A stretch of 64,000 bases of DNA, taken from positions 1,300,803 to 1,364,802 of the forward strand of contig NZ_LR732707.1 of assembly GCF_902506555.1 (NCBI RefSeq). The letters run 5' to 3'. Shown here piece after piece: positions 53,106 through 62,720 of this stretch. This DNA is from Sphingorhabdus sp. 109. GTDB taxonomy: Bacteria; Pseudomonadota; Alphaproteobacteria; Sphingomonadales; Sphingomonadaceae. Numbering within the stretch: position 1 is the first letter of the stretch; each line of letters opens with the position of its first letter. Under the pieces are notes generated by a model. That model had not been told where the DNA came from, did no database searches, and was given only the letters and a program-made list of their open reading frames with translations. Position numbers and translations under genes: made by a program.

Positions 53106-55423
53106 TGCCATCATTCGCGGAATCGCTCGAGAAAACCCTGCATCAGGCGCTGAAAAATGCCGCCGATCGCAACCATGAATATGCGACTCTCGAGCATCTT
53201 CTTCTCGCACTGGTTGACGATGGCGATGCTTCCCAGGTCATGAACGCCTGCGGCGTCGATCTGGGTGAACTGGAAGACGCCGTCATTCTCTATCTCGACA
53301 GCGAACTGGATTCGCTGAAAGTGGAAAAAGCAATCGACCCATCCCCGACATCCGGATTCCAGCGGGTCGTGCAGCGGGCGATTCTCCATGTCCAGTCGTC
53401 CGGCAAGGATGAAGTCACGGGCGCCAATGTGCTGGTCGCGCTTTTTTCCGAGCGGGAAAGCTATGCCGTCTATTTTCTGCAGCAGCAGGATATGAGCCGC
53501 CTCGATGCGGTCAGCTTCATTAGCCACGGTGTCGGCAAGGGAGGCAACACGCCCGAGCCGGCCGAATTGTCCGGCATGGAGAACGAAGAGGATAAAAAGG
53601 ACAAGAACAAGAAAGAGACAGCGCTCGACCAGTTTACGGTTAACCTGAACGCCAAGGCCGAAGACGGCCGGATTGATCCGCTGATCGGGCGGCAGGCAGA
53701 GGTCGATCGCACGGTGCAGATCCTGTGCCGGCGTTCGAAGAACAACCCGCTCTATGTCGGCGAGCCCGGGGTTGGCAAAACCGCCATCGCCGAAGGACTG
53801 GCCCTGCGTATTGTCGAAGAAAATGTCCCCGACGTCCTGAAACCGGCGGTCATCTACTCGCTCGACATGGGCGCGCTGCTGGCCGGAACCCGCTATCGCG
53901 GCGATTTCGAGGAACGGCTGAAGCAGGTCGTGTCGGAACTGGAAAAAATGCCGGATGCGATTCTGTTCATCGACGAAATTCACACGGTGATCGGTGCCGG
54001 TGCCACCAGCGGCGGCGCGATGGATGCGTCCAACCTGCTGAAACCGGCACTGTCCGGCGGCGTCATCCGCTGCATCGGGTCGACCACCTACAAGGAATTC
54101 CGCAACCATTTCGAAAAGGACCGCGCCCTGCTGCGGCGTTTCCAGAAAATCGACATCAACGAACCGTCGGTCGAGGATACGATCAAGATTCTCGCCGGCC
54201 TGCGCGGTGCCTTTGAAGAGCATCACAAGGTTCGTTACGCACCGGACGCGCTGAAATCGGCGGTGGAACTGTCGACCCGCTATATCAACGACCGGAAGCT
54301 GCCGGACAAGGCGATCGACGTGATTGACGAGGTTGGCGCGATGCAGATGCTGTTGCCACCTTCGCGTCGCAAGAAGATGATCACCACCAAGGATATCGAG
54401 GCCGTGATCGCAACGATGGCGCGCATCCCGCCGAAATCCGTGTCGAAAGACGACAAGCAGACGCTCGAGAATCTCGAACGGAACCTCAAGCGAGTGGTCT
54501 TTGGCCAGGATGCTGCAATCAGCAAGCTGTCCAGCGCGATCAAATTGTCCCGTGCGGGGCTGCGCGAACCGGACAAGCCGATCGGCAACTATCTGTTCAG
54601 CGGCCCGACCGGCGTCGGCAAGACCGAAGTCGCCCGGCAATTGTCATCGATCATGGGCATTCCGCTCAAGCGTTTCGACATGTCGGAATATATGGAACGC
54701 CACAGCGTTTCCCGCCTGATCGGCGCGCCTCCGGGCTATGTCGGCTATGACCAGGGCGGCCTGCTGACCGATGCGATCGACCAGAATCCGCATTGCGTGC
54801 TGCTGCTCGACGAAATCGAGAAAGCGCATCCGGACTTGTTCAACATCCTGCTGCAGGTGATGGATAACGGCAAGCTGACCGATCACCACGGCAAGACCGT
54901 TGATTTCCGCAATGTCGTGCTGATCATGACCACCAACGCCGGCGCGTCCGACATGGCCAAGGAAGGCATCGGCTTTGGTAATATGTCCAAGGAAGATGCC
55001 GGCGACGAGGCGGTGAAGAAAATGTTCACCCCCGAATTCCGCAACCGTCTGGATGCGATCGTGCCCTTTGCCTATCTGCCGCCGGAAGTGGTGTCGCGGG
55101 TTGTCGAGAAATTCATTCTCGAACTCGAACTGCAACTGGCCGACCAGAATGTGCATATCACGCTGGACGAGGATGCCCAGGCATGGCTCACCGAGCGCGG
55201 TTATGACAAGCTCTACGGTGCCCGTCCGATGGGCCGCCTGATCCAGGAAAAGATCAAGCAGCCGCTCGCCGAGGAACTGCTGTTCGGCAAGCTCAAGAAC
55301 GGCGGCGAGGTCAAGGTGCATTTGAAGGACAATGAACTGACATTTGAAGTCACCGCCGCCGCACCCAAGGCGAAGAAGAAGAAAAAGCCGGCGAAGAAAA
55401 CCGCCGACAGCAAGGCGAAGTAA
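53105..55423 (+). CDS. clpA: ATP-dependent Clp protease ATPase subunit ClpA
   Basis: 772 residues. The N domain (1-145) with repeated helices is followed by D1 with GEPGVGKT (219-226) and D2 with GPTGVGKT (about 500-507); Walker B sites read ILFIDEIHT and LLLDEIEKAH. It unfolds substrates and feeds ClpP. The C-terminal tail is Lys/Ala-rich (KKKKKPAKK), as in sphingomonad ClpA. GGAG lies 9-12 nt upstream. The usual partner gene clpS is not adjacent. A strong terminator follows. Confidence 0.96.
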   Translation: MPSFAESLEKTLHQALKNAADRNHEYATLEHLLLALVDDGDASQVMNACGVDLGELEDAVILYLDSELDSLKVEKAIDPSPTSGFQRVVQRAILHVQSSGKDEVTGANVLVALFSERESYAVYFLQQQDMSRLDAVSFISHGVGKGGNTPEPAELSGMENEEDKKDKNKKETALDQFTVNLNAKAEDGRIDPLIGRQAEVDRTVQILCRRSKNNPLYVGEPGVGKTAIAEGLALRIVEENVPDVLKPAVIYSLDMGALLAGTRYRGDFEERLKQVVSELEKMPDAILFIDEIHTVIGAGATSGGAMDASNLLKPALSGGVIRCIGSTTYKEFRNHFEKDRALLRRFQKIDINEPSVEDTIKILAGLRGAFEEHHKVRYAPDALKSAVELSTRYINDRKLPDKAIDVIDEVGAMQMLLPPSRRKKMITTKDIEAVIATMARIPPKSVSKDDKQTLENLERNLKRVVFGQDAAISKLSSAIKLSRAGLREPDKPIGNYLFSGPTGVGKTEVARQLSSIMGIPLKRFDMSEYMERHSVSRLIGAPPGYVGYDQGGLLTDAIDQNPHCVLLLDEIEKAHPDLFNILLQVMDNGKLTDHHGKTVDFRNVVLIMTTNAGASDMAKEGIGFGNMSKEDAGDEAVKKMFTPEFRNRLDAIVPFAYLPPEVVSRVVEKFILELELQLADQNVHITLDEDAQAWLTERGYDKLYGARPMGRLIQEKIKQPLAEELLFGKLKNGGEVKVHLKDNELTFEVTAAAPKAKKKKKPAKKTADSKAK

Positions 55424-55459
55424 TTCGCCCCGAAAGCGGCTGGCAAGCCCCTGAAAACG

Positions 55460-55490
55460 AAAACGGCGCGGTTGATCCCGCGCCGTTTTT
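55460..55490 (+). terminator. Terminator of clpA
   Basis: AAAACGGCGCGG-TTGAT-CCCGCGCCGTTTTT is a G+C-rich hairpin with a T-run. Confidence 0.92.
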
Positions 55491-55588
55491 ACCAGTCATG
55501 ATGCCGCGCCAACCGCTCCGGTGGCAGGAAGGCCATTCCAATCAGTTCCGCATCACGGACCTAAGCGTCCATCCCGCAACGATGCCGA

Positions 55589-58411
55589 TTACTGCTTCGC
55601 CGCCGCATCCTCGGAAAAATGACCCCAGTACCAGCCGGCATATTTGTAGCGGAACCGGGCGGTCTTTTCGTCATTTTCGGCCGCTTCGATCTGCCCCAGC
55701 TTGCGATGTGCGCGCGACCGGAGATGATAAACATAGCCGCGGCGGTCGCTGACCTTGATCGATTTGTCCAGATCATCGATGGCCAGCTGATATTCCCCGC
55801 GCTGGTAATAGACCAGAGCGCGGATGAAATGATAATAGGAACTGCGTTCGGCCAGTTCGATCATATTGGTACAGTCGGCCAGCGCCAGATCGAGAGCGGT
55901 TTTCTCCATCGCCCGCAACAGGCAGCGGTCGGCGAGATAGCCCGCATTATCCGGTTCCTCGTCGACCAGATCATTGATGATCGCCATGGCCTCGTCGAAT
56001 TTGCCTTCGGCCTGCAATATCTCGATATGGATCGAATCAAAGCTGGTTTCGGTGAGGCCGGCATCTTTTGCCCGTTCCAACACCGCATGGGCCTCGTCAT
56101 AATCTCCCAGACGCACATGCAACCTGATCAGATCAAGCAAGGCGTCAAAATAGGCCGGCTTGATCTCGATCGCACTGGAATAGGCGGCAATTGCGGCCGC
56201 CGGATCGGAGCCGAGCTTCAGGTCACCAAGCCATTTATAATTTTCGGCATCGGAGTTGATCGCCAGAGCGCTTTCCACATCGGCAATCGCGTTATCATAT
56301 TCCCCCAATATCTGATGGAAATAGGCGCGATTGATTAGGGCGTCGTCATCGTCCTCCTTGGCATTGGCGACATGCTGATCGAAAGCCGCGCGATGCCCCT
56401 CCACTTGTCCCGACCGCTTGAAATCTTCTACCTCGCGCCACGGTAATACCCGGTCCTCGGGGAGAATGATTTTCACTCCATCCCGGTTGAGGCGCGCCAG
56501 CTTTCGCCGTTCGGTCTCGAACGCTTCCGCCGGCAATTCCCAACGGCCGGTATGATATTCTTCCTCCGAAACAATCTGGTTGCCGTCCTTATATGCCGAG
56601 CGGCTGAACTGGAAACCGGCAATTTCCGAACTGCTTTCCGCCAGACCTTCGAGGGATGCTCCGTTATATCGCTCGGGCAGAATGTAGTTGGTCCGGTACT
56701 GAAAATATATCGGATAGCTCATATTGACCGGCAAGCCGCGCAATTCTTCTTCATCACGGGTTTTCTGGACCTTGAAATTGTCAGACACACTCCACAGTTC
56801 ATGCCGGTGCCTGCCGGTTTTGATATCCCAGTCAAGATAGGACAGCCCCTTGGCCGTCAGATATCCGGTTTCCTCTTCCTCATCAAAGGTGAAGCTGGTT
56901 TCGTAGACAAGCCCGTCGAGCACGTACCCCAGGGCGGTTTCCTCGCGCAGTTCCTTCACCTTCTCTTCCGAAAACTGCGCCATGGCATTTTTCAGTGCTG
57001 TGGCATCGCTGTCGCGAAGTGTGGCCTGGAGTTCGAAGGCGGCCGGAAGATCGGTACCCGCTGTCACGTCATAGGTAACGATGACCGTCTGAAAGGGCCG
57101 GCCCGGGCGGCGAATGGGAATTTCTTCCAGTTCGGCACCATTTCGGACGCTCGGCAAGCCGTAGCGATGGGTCGGAGAGTTGACCATGTCATCGATCCGC
57201 GTACCGCTGCCGGTGCCATCGAGCCAATAATCCGTACCGTCTATTTCCGCCTTCACAATGATATGATCGAAGGCCTGGAACGAAGGCAGTCTTTCCTTGA
57301 CGATATCGCGCTGGCTGGCGCTGACCAGCATCGGCACAGCCTTGATATCGAGCCGGCGCAGGATTGCGAGCAGCAAATAGGTTTTCGCCTTGCAGTCACC
57401 ATAGCGTAGCTTCCAGGTTTCCTCCGGCTGCTGCGGAGTGTAATTGCCAAATCCCATGCCGTTATAAAGGTAGCGGATCTTGTCCTGAACCAGCCGTAGC
57501 GCGAGCGCCGTCCGCTGCTTCTTGTCGCGCGTCTGAGCGGCAATCGCCTGGATTTCCTGATCAAGGGCACCCCCCTTCACGATGCCGTCCTTGCGGGGAT
57601 ATAGGGCCGCATTGACGCGCGAGACATCTTTCCACGATGCAAAGCTGGCCACTTCAAAAAGACTGCGGTCCTTGAACCGCATTGGCGCATCTTTGGGGAT
57701 TTCAACGTCCGGTGCCTTGGAGCGATAATCGACCTCCAGATTCGTCCAGCCCGCCTCGTTCGTGATCACCGGCACGATTTCGGCCTTGGAACCGCGCCAT
57801 TTGACATCCATCTCGACCGGCCAGCGAATCCGCTGGCGAACGAAATCGACCTTGACATCCTCGCTAGCGAAGCCGCCAGCGGCCTGTACCCGCCCGGCAA
57901 GCGCATCATTGGCCGAGGTAACGGTGTAGCTCATCCGGACAATGTCATCCAGTTGCAGATCCTCGACCTGCGAAATGGCAGTGAGCATACCGTTGATCTG
58001 TTGCCGCTCCAGATTTTTTTCCCGGCGGATCACATCGAAAATATTGTCGACTTTCGTAAGGTCGATCACGTCGTCACCGCGGATAATCTGGTATCGGTGA
58101 ACAGTCAGATCGCCCTGGTCCGGATGCCAGCTAGGGCTTAACAGCGACAGCATATTCGCCATGGTTTTGGTAGAATCGATACGCACGGCTACGTCGTGAT
58201 AGGAAGAGACCTTGCCATGTTCCAGTTGCCGCTGGATATCCAGAATTACCAATATGGCTTCGCTCCCGGGATTATCGTCGAGAACACGATTGATATCCGC
58301 GGATTCCACCCATGATCCCGGCTGATCGAACCGGAGGTCGGCAGATGCAGTCGCGGAGGATGCCGACATCAAGTAAAAAGCGCCGACAAGCGCCAGATAA
58401 AATTGCTTCAT
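55589..58411 (-). CDS. DUF3857-transglutaminase-like-TPR exported protein
   Basis: 940 residues from ATG 58411. The signal peptide (LALVGAFYLMSASSATASA) is followed by DUF3857 (about 40-230), a transglutaminase-like domain with its Cys in RYGDCKAKTYLL (about 345-356) and a downstream His (HIIVKAEI), and a C-terminal TPR array (about 700-930, repeats such as ALINRAYFHQILGEYDNAI). It is predicted periplasmic or surface-attached. The transglutaminase fold may act as a protease or peptide-modifying enzyme; the catalytic Asp (YWLDGT) is plausible. Function is unknown. Confidence 0.85.
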   Translation of the reverse strand: MKQFYLALVGAFYLMSASSATASADLRFDQPGSWVESADINRVLDDNPGSEAILVILDIQRQLEHGKVSSYHDVAVRIDSTKTMANMLSLLSPSWHPDQGDLTVHRYQIIRGDDVIDLTKVDNIFDVIRREKNLERQQINGMLTAISQVEDLQLDDIVRMSYTVTSANDALAGRVQAAGGFASEDVKVDFVRQRIRWPVEMDVKWRGSKAEIVPVITNEAGWTNLEVDYRSKAPDVEIPKDAPMRFKDRSLFEVASFASWKDVSRVNAALYPRKDGIVKGGALDQEIQAIAAQTRDKKQRTALALRLVQDKIRYLYNGMGFGNYTPQQPEETWKLRYGDCKAKTYLLLAILRRLDIKAVPMLVSASQRDIVKERLPSFQAFDHIIVKAEIDGTDYWLDGTGSGTRIDDMVNSPTHRYGLPSVRNGAELEEIPIRRPGRPFQTVIVTYDVTAGTDLPAAFELQATLRDSDATALKNAMAQFSEEKVKELREETALGYVLDGLVYETSFTFDEEEETGYLTAKGLSYLDWDIKTGRHRHELWSVSDNFKVQKTRDEEELRGLPVNMSYPIYFQYRTNYILPERYNGASLEGLAESSSEIAGFQFSRSAYKDGNQIVSEEEYHTGRWELPAEAFETERRKLARLNRDGVKIILPEDRVLPWREVEDFKRSGQVEGHRAAFDQHVANAKEDDDDALINRAYFHQILGEYDNAIADVESALAINSDAENYKWLGDLKLGSDPAAAIAAYSSAIEIKPAYFDALLDLIRLHVRLGDYDEAHAVLERAKDAGLTETSFDSIHIEILQAEGKFDEAMAIINDLVDEEPDNAGYLADRCLLRAMEKTALDLALADCTNMIELAERSSYYHFIRALVYYQRGEYQLAIDDLDKSIKVSDRRGYVYHLRSRAHRKLGQIEAAENDEKTARFRYKYAGWYWGHFSEDAAAKQ

Positions 58412-58559
58412 TAGCTGTGTTTTGCCCCTATATTTTCCCCACCTTATTCGGATCACTAGTAATAACAAGTCGTTGTTGGCTAAATCGGGACCATCCGGAT
58501 ATATTCGCCAACAGCGTCGCCGTTACCGGCAGCGCATAGCGGATGCGACAGCCCGGCAT

Positions 58560-58904
58560 TCAACCGCTGCTGTCGATCCGCAGGGAGCGGGTCGCATTGC
58601 TGATCAGGAAATTGGCTTCGTCCGCCCGGATCGCGGCAATCACCTCGGGATCGGAAAGCCTGGCCAGAAACAGATCATAATCCTGCTGCCCCGCAAAATG
58701 GATTTCCGTGATCACATCAAATCCGGGATCGGCTTGCATCGCATCTATCCGGCTTTGCGACCGGTCCAGATAATGGCGCTGATAATGGGCGAACATCGGC
58801 AGCAGCCGCTTGATCAACGGCACATGACGGGTCTCGTAATAGTCCCGAAAATCCGCTTCCGACACCTCCGGTTTTTTCGATATCAGAAAGAAATGCTTGA
58901 TCAT
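58560..58904 (-). CDS. EthD-domain protein
   Basis: 114 residues. The ferredoxin-like EthD fold shows as an opening MIKHFFLISKKPEVS, the segment FRDYYETRHVPLIKRLLP and the final strand near ITEIHFAGQQDY. Such proteins act in degradation gene clusters or as small dimeric enzymes; nothing here points to a substrate. GGGAGACCC precedes the ATG. It is divergent from the glutathione S-transferase gene. Confidence 0.8.
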   Translation of the reverse strand: MIKHFFLISKKPEVSEADFRDYYETRHVPLIKRLLPMFAHYQRHYLDRSQSRIDAMQADPGFDVITEIHFAGQQDYDLFLARLSDPEVIAAIRADEANFLISNATRSLRIDSSG

Positions 58905-58966
58905 TAAGGGTCTCCCGTTCGCTGCTGTCCTCTGTTAATCATCCATCCCAAAGGAGGGAGAAAAAT

Positions 58967-59584
58967 ATGTCCACTATCAGCTTTTACACCAACCCGATGT
59001 CACGCGGCCAGATAGCGCGCTGGGCGCTGCACGAGGCGGGGGCAGATTATGAACAGGTCTTGCTTGATTATGGCACGACGATGAAGGCGGATGACTATCT
59101 CGCCATCAATCCGATGGGCAAGGTTCCGGCGATAGCGCACAACGGCAAGGTGGTGACCGAAGGCCCCGCCATCTGTGCCTATCTTGCAGCGGCCTTCCCG
59201 GAAGCGGGCCTCGCTCCGGGCGTCGACGAGCAGGCGGACTATTTCCGCTGGCTGTTCTTTACCGCCGGCCCCGTCGAAGCGGCGATCACCAACCGCACGC
59301 TAGGTTTTGACGTGCCACCCGACAAGGAGAGGACCGCCGGTTACGGCAATTATGATCGCGTGGTCGACGTTCTGGACAACAAGTTTCAAAGCGATCCCTA
59401 TGTCTGCGGCTCTCGCTTCACCATGGCGGATGTCTATGTCGGCGCGCAGGTTATCTGGGGAACGCAATTCGGCACTTTGCCGACCCGGGAAAGCTTCGTC
59501 GCCTATGCGGCGCGACTGATCGACCGTGACGCCTATAAGGCAGCAAAGGCTATTGATGACGGCCTGATTGCCGAGAACAGCTGA
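58967..59584 (+). CDS. Glutathione S-transferase
   Basis: 205 residues. The thioredoxin-like N domain (1-78) opens ISFYTNPMSRGQIARW and ends MGKVPAIAHNGKVVTEGPAI; the helical C domain (88-200) has the conserved SRFTMADVYVGAQ N-cap box. A residue equivalent to catalytic Ser/Cys lies at Ser13 (PMSRG). It conjugates glutathione to electrophiles. AAAGGAGGGAG precedes the ATG. The gene ends at a bidirectional terminator. Confidence 0.9.
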   Translation: MSTISFYTNPMSRGQIARWALHEAGADYEQVLLDYGTTMKADDYLAINPMGKVPAIAHNGKVVTEGPAICAYLAAAFPEAGLAPGVDEQADYFRWLFFTAGPVEAAITNRTLGFDVPPDKERTAGYGNYDRVVDVLDNKFQSDPYVCGSRFTMADVYVGAQVIWGTQFGTLPTRESFVAYAARLIDRDAYKAAKAIDDGLIAENS

Positions 59585-59603
59585 CCAGCCGTTCAGGGCG
59601 ACG

Positions 59604-59640
59604 AAAAAGGCCAGAGGGGCGTTCCCGTCTGGCCTTTTTT
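59604..59640. terminator. Bidirectional terminator
   Basis: AAAAAGGCCAGA pairs with TCTGGCCTTTTTT around a GGGGCGTTCCCG loop. It can end both the GST gene and the opposing lipoprotein gene. Confidence 0.9.
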
Positions 59641-59660
59641 CTTGCCCGCTCAAGAATGAA

Positions 59661-60398
59661 TCATTCACCGGGAACGGGTTGATCTTCTCCGAGAACGGGC
59701 TGTTCGAGAACCGGTTGCCCCTCTGCCGGCTGCTCAGCAACTGTCGTCGGATCGCCATATTGAACCTGCCACGCGTTGAGGTCGCGTTCATATTCCTCGT
59801 ATGCGAGGTAGAAATCGGTAAACGGCTTTTCCAGTTCCGGCAAAGCCTCTGCCGCAAACAGGTTGAGATCCGCCGACTTGGTCACGATAGCGCGCTGGCT
59901 GATCTGCACGGCCTGGTCGCAGAAGGGACGGCGCAGCGGCGAGAAGGACCAGTAATTATACAGCTGAGTCTGGTGACGGTCATGCTCGGTCTTGTAGCCG
60001 CTGCCTATATCCCGCTGGAACTTCCTGATGATCGCGTTATTCGCGTTGCGCAGCGAGGCGCTGTTATTCTTGATGAACGCATTATAGTCGTCCACCAGAC
60101 GTTCGTAGAGCGGGCCGGTACAGCTCAGCGCCGCGACATTCAAAGCCGCTCGAACATGCCACAAAGTCTCCAGCGGTCCGAGATCGCGATTGATCGTTTC
60201 GCGCAGGCCGTCAGCGCGAAGCGCGGGTATAACCGAAAGATGGCTCGCGCCGAACGGCGGTGTCGGTGCGCGCGGCGTATATTGCGGCTGGACGACCGGA
60301 GCCGGAGCCGGGGGTGGCGGTGCCGGTGTTTGACAGGCCGCGAGCAGAGCCACTCCGCCAGCTACCAAAATAAGACGCAAATCCTTCAAACGCGGCAT
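59661..60398 (-). CDS. Proline-rich uncharacterised lipoprotein
   Basis: 245 residues from ATG 60398 with GGGAGAAAATC upstream. The lipobox LLAAC is followed by a Pro/Ala-rich linker (QTPAPPPPAPAPV). The middle (about 50-205) is mostly helical with two Cys (AALSCTGPL and RRPFCDQAV). The C terminus carries imperfect repeats of QPV/EQP (EGQPVLEQPVLGEDQPV). Membrane-anchored and of unknown function. It could be a spacer-type envelope protein. A terminator lies upstream (60493-60523) and another downstream, so it is monocistronic. Confidence 0.7.
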   Translation of the reverse strand: MPRLKDLRLILVAGGVALLAACQTPAPPPPAPAPVVQPQYTPRAPTPPFGASHLSVIPALRADGLRETINRDLGPLETLWHVRAALNVAALSCTGPLYERLVDDYNAFIKNNSASLRNANNAIIRKFQRDIGSGYKTEHDRHQTQLYNYWSFSPLRRPFCDQAVQISQRAIVTKSADLNLFAAEALPELEKPFTDFYLAYEEYERDLNAWQVQYGDPTTVAEQPAEGQPVLEQPVLGEDQPVPGE

Positions 60399-60492
60399 TG
60401 TGATTTTCTCCCAGAACAACTGCCAATTCCTTATGATTCACGGAAATGAATGTCCAGCATTTGCGCGCAAATCTCGACGAAGCGCCAAAAGA

Positions 60493-60523
60493 AAAAGCCC
60501 GACAGTTTCCTGCCGGGCTCTTT
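60493..60523 (-). terminator. Terminator of the Bax-inhibitor-1 gene
   Basis: On the minus strand AGCCCGGCAG-GAAA-CTGTCGGGCT forms a stem and is followed by TTTTTC. Confidence 0.82.
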
Positions 60524-60555
60524 GTCTATCAATAAATTGCCTGTCGGTACGAGGC

Positions 60556-61290
60556 CTATTCCTGACTGCCCATGAGGTTAAGCAGGAACTGGAACATGTT
60601 GATGAAGTCCAGATAGAGGCTGAGTGCGCTCAGGACCACGGTCTTGCCGACCATGTCGGTGCCTGCGACATAAGCATACATGCTCTTGATCCGCTGCGTG
60701 TCGTAGGCGGTCAGACCTGCGAAGATCAGTACGCCGATCACGCTGATCACCAGCTGCATCATGGTCGACTGCAGGAAGATGTTGATCACCATCGCGACGA
60801 GCAGACCGACAACACCCATGATCAGGAAGCTGCCCCAGCCGGACAGGTCTTTCTTGGTGGTGTAGCCATAGAGGCTCAGGCCGAGGAAGGCCGCTGCCGT
60901 GGCAAAGAATGTCTGGGCGATTGAAGCGCCGGTATAGACCAGAAAGATGGTCGACATCGACAGCCCCATAAGCGTCGCAAACCCCCAGAACATCGCTTGC
61001 AGCGCGGTCGTGGAAAATTTGTTCTGCCCGAGCGTCATCGCAAAGACGATCGCCAGTGGTGAAAGGATAATCAGCCATTTCAGCAGTCCGCCGCCGAACA
61101 TGATATCCTGCGCAAGGCCGGAGCTGGCGAACAGCATCGCGACGATGCCGGTCAGCAACACGCCGCTGGCCATATAATTATAGACTTTGAGCATGTAGCT
61201 GCGCAGGCCGGCATCAAACGCGACCTGCGTCTGTGGAGCGGTGCCCACAGGGGCCTGCCCGAAGGTTGTTCTTGGATCTTGCCAAGCCAT
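60556..61290 (-). CDS. Bax inhibitor-1/YccA family membrane protein
   Basis: 244 residues with seven predicted helices. The N-terminal DAGLRSYMLKVYNYMASG and the C-terminal GLTAYDTQRIKSMY followed by ALSLYLDFINMFQFLLNLMG are diagnostic of bacterial BI-1 proteins, which are pH-dependent calcium leak channels in structural studies. Inner membrane. TGAGGAG precedes the ATG. It lies downstream of the LMW-PTP region on the same strand but 256 bp apart, so an own promoter is likely. Confidence 0.93.
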   Translation of the reverse strand: MAWQDPRTTFGQAPVGTAPQTQVAFDAGLRSYMLKVYNYMASGVLLTGIVAMLFASSGLAQDIMFGGGLLKWLIILSPLAIVFAMTLGQNKFSTTALQAMFWGFATLMGLSMSTIFLVYTGASIAQTFFATAAAFLGLSLYGYTTKKDLSGWGSFLIMGVVGLLVAMVINIFLQSTMMQLVISVIGVLIFAGLTAYDTQRIKSMYAYVAGTDMVGKTVVLSALSLYLDFINMFQFLLNLMGSQE

Positions 61291-61546
61291 AATTGCATAC
61301 TCCTCAAATAAGCGAGCCGGAAAAACGGGCTCTGATTAGCTTCAATATCGGGTAACATCGCATTTTTTTCAAGGGAAACCGCTGCGCCTGGATAAAATAT
61401 TCCCGCCGGAGTCGATAGATACCATCTATGGCCAGATGGTCAATCGAATGAAAACTTCAGCAAACAACAGGACCCTGCCGGATCAGCACCGGTCCGCTGT
61501 GGCCGGCAGTCTTTGCGGGGTTCCCCGCGGCCACAACACAATAGCC

Positions 61547-62011
61547 TCAGCCGGCCTCAAGCCATCTGCGGATATTGCGCGCCGCCTCGGTCACTTCTGC
61601 CCAGGTCTGTTCGAAATCGCGGTCTCCACCATAATAGGGGTCTGCGACATCCTCGCCCGCCCGGCCCTCGACATGGTCGAAGAGCAGCGACAGTTTCGCA
61701 ACCGCCTTCACCGGTTGCAGCGCTTCCAGATCGCGCAGATTCTGGTTGTCCAGCGCGATGATATGATCGAAATCGCGGAAGTCCGATGTCTTGACCTGAC
61801 GCGCGCGCAAATGGCCGATGTCCACGCCATTTTGCGCCGCCACCGCTTGCGCGCGCTCGTCCGGGGGCTGCCCGGCATGCCAGTCGCCGGTGCCGGCGGA
61901 ATCGACGATGATATTCAGCGCGGAATTCATGCACTCCCGCCGCAGGGCCGCTTCGGCCAGCGGCGACCGGCAGATATTGCCAAGACAGACAAACAGGACA
62001 GACGCACTCAT
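61547..62011 (-). CDS. Low-molecular-weight protein-tyrosine phosphatase
   Basis: 154 residues from ATG 62011 (a TTG three codons earlier is weaker). The P-loop CLGNICRS (C9-R15) and the general acid Asp in VADPYYGG are intact. It dephosphorylates tyrosines, or in bacteria protein-arginine or polysaccharide kinases. It is not beside an exopolysaccharide kinase, so its partner is unknown. It follows sodC (40 bp) on the same strand. A nested hairpin (61498-61535, GCGGGG-TT-CCCCGC core) lies after its stop. Confidence 0.92.
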   Translation of the reverse strand: MSASVLFVCLGNICRSPLAEAALRRECMNSALNIIVDSAGTGDWHAGQPPDERAQAVAAQNGVDIGHLRARQVKTSDFRDFDHIIALDNQNLRDLEALQPVKAVAKLSLLFDHVEGRAGEDVADPYYGGDRDFEQTWAEVTEAARNIRRWLEAG

Positions 62012-62051
62012 CAAACTACTCTACAAATTGCAAACAACGAAACGGGCGGGG

Positions 62052-62603
62052 TCAGCGTCCGCCGACAAATACGCCACAAGCCAGCCGGCCACCGCTTTCA
62101 CCGGACGGATCCGTCTTCAGGTCATCCGGACCGGCGTGCACGACAAATGCTGCACCGTCAGCATCGAGCAGCGGATTCTCGCCGTCGCTCAGCGATGCAC
62201 CGGAAATGGTCGCTTCCAGCGCGCCGCTGCCATCCGCACCAATATCCAGATTGAAGAAATCGCCCGCGTGCGCGCCTTGCGGATTGTCGAAGCCATGCTG
62301 TTTGTCGGAGGGATTCCAGTGACCACCGGCCGATTTGAAATCGGGCGCTTCGCATTTGCCGGTCTCGTGAATATGCACGCCATGCGGCCCCGGAGGCAGG
62401 CCCTTTGCCGTAATATTGACGAGCAGACCGTTGTCACCCTGGGCGACAATCACCTCGCCATGAGGCGTCTCGTCCGCTGCCGCCAGCGCCGCGCGCGCGA
62501 CATTGCCGCTGACTTCGCCCGGGGATATGCCATTCTGGCTGCACCCCGCAGCGGATAGCGACAACAGGACCATGGCTGACAAACCGACATTAAGCTGACC
62601 CAC
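62052..62603 (-). CDS. sodC: Periplasmic Cu,Zn superoxide dismutase (lipoprotein)
   Basis: 183 residues from GTG 62603, which has AAGGAG seven nt upstream; ATGs at 62639 and 62630 are poorer because the ribosome site would lie inside the gene. The lipobox SAAGC (Cys21) predicts a lipid anchor. Cu and Zn ligands are in HGVHIHETGKC, GGHWNP and AHAGDF, and the disulfide Cys pair includes RLACGVFV near the C terminus. It removes superoxide in the periplasm. It lies upstream of the LMW-PTP gene; an operon is likely. Confidence 0.95.
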   Translation of the reverse strand: MGQLNVGLSAMVLLSLSAAGCSQNGISPGEVSGNVARAALAAADETPHGEVIVAQGDNGLLVNITAKGLPPGPHGVHIHETGKCEAPDFKSAGGHWNPSDKQHGFDNPQGAHAGDFFNLDIGADGSGALEATISGASLSDGENPLLDADGAAFVVHAGPDDLKTDPSGESGGRLACGVFVGGR

Positions 62604-62720
62604 AAAGCTTCTCCTTGATTTCCATAGCATTGCTTGCATGATAGCAGCCGATCCGCCCGCTTGAAACCATTTGTTCCGGCAATTTCCTTCCGGCATCGCA
62701 CAGGAACCAGATAAACGTCC

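Noticed and set aside
53111..54640. 509-codon frame antisense to clpA
   Set aside because: It is the complement of conserved ClpA codons; no ribosome site or recognised domain.
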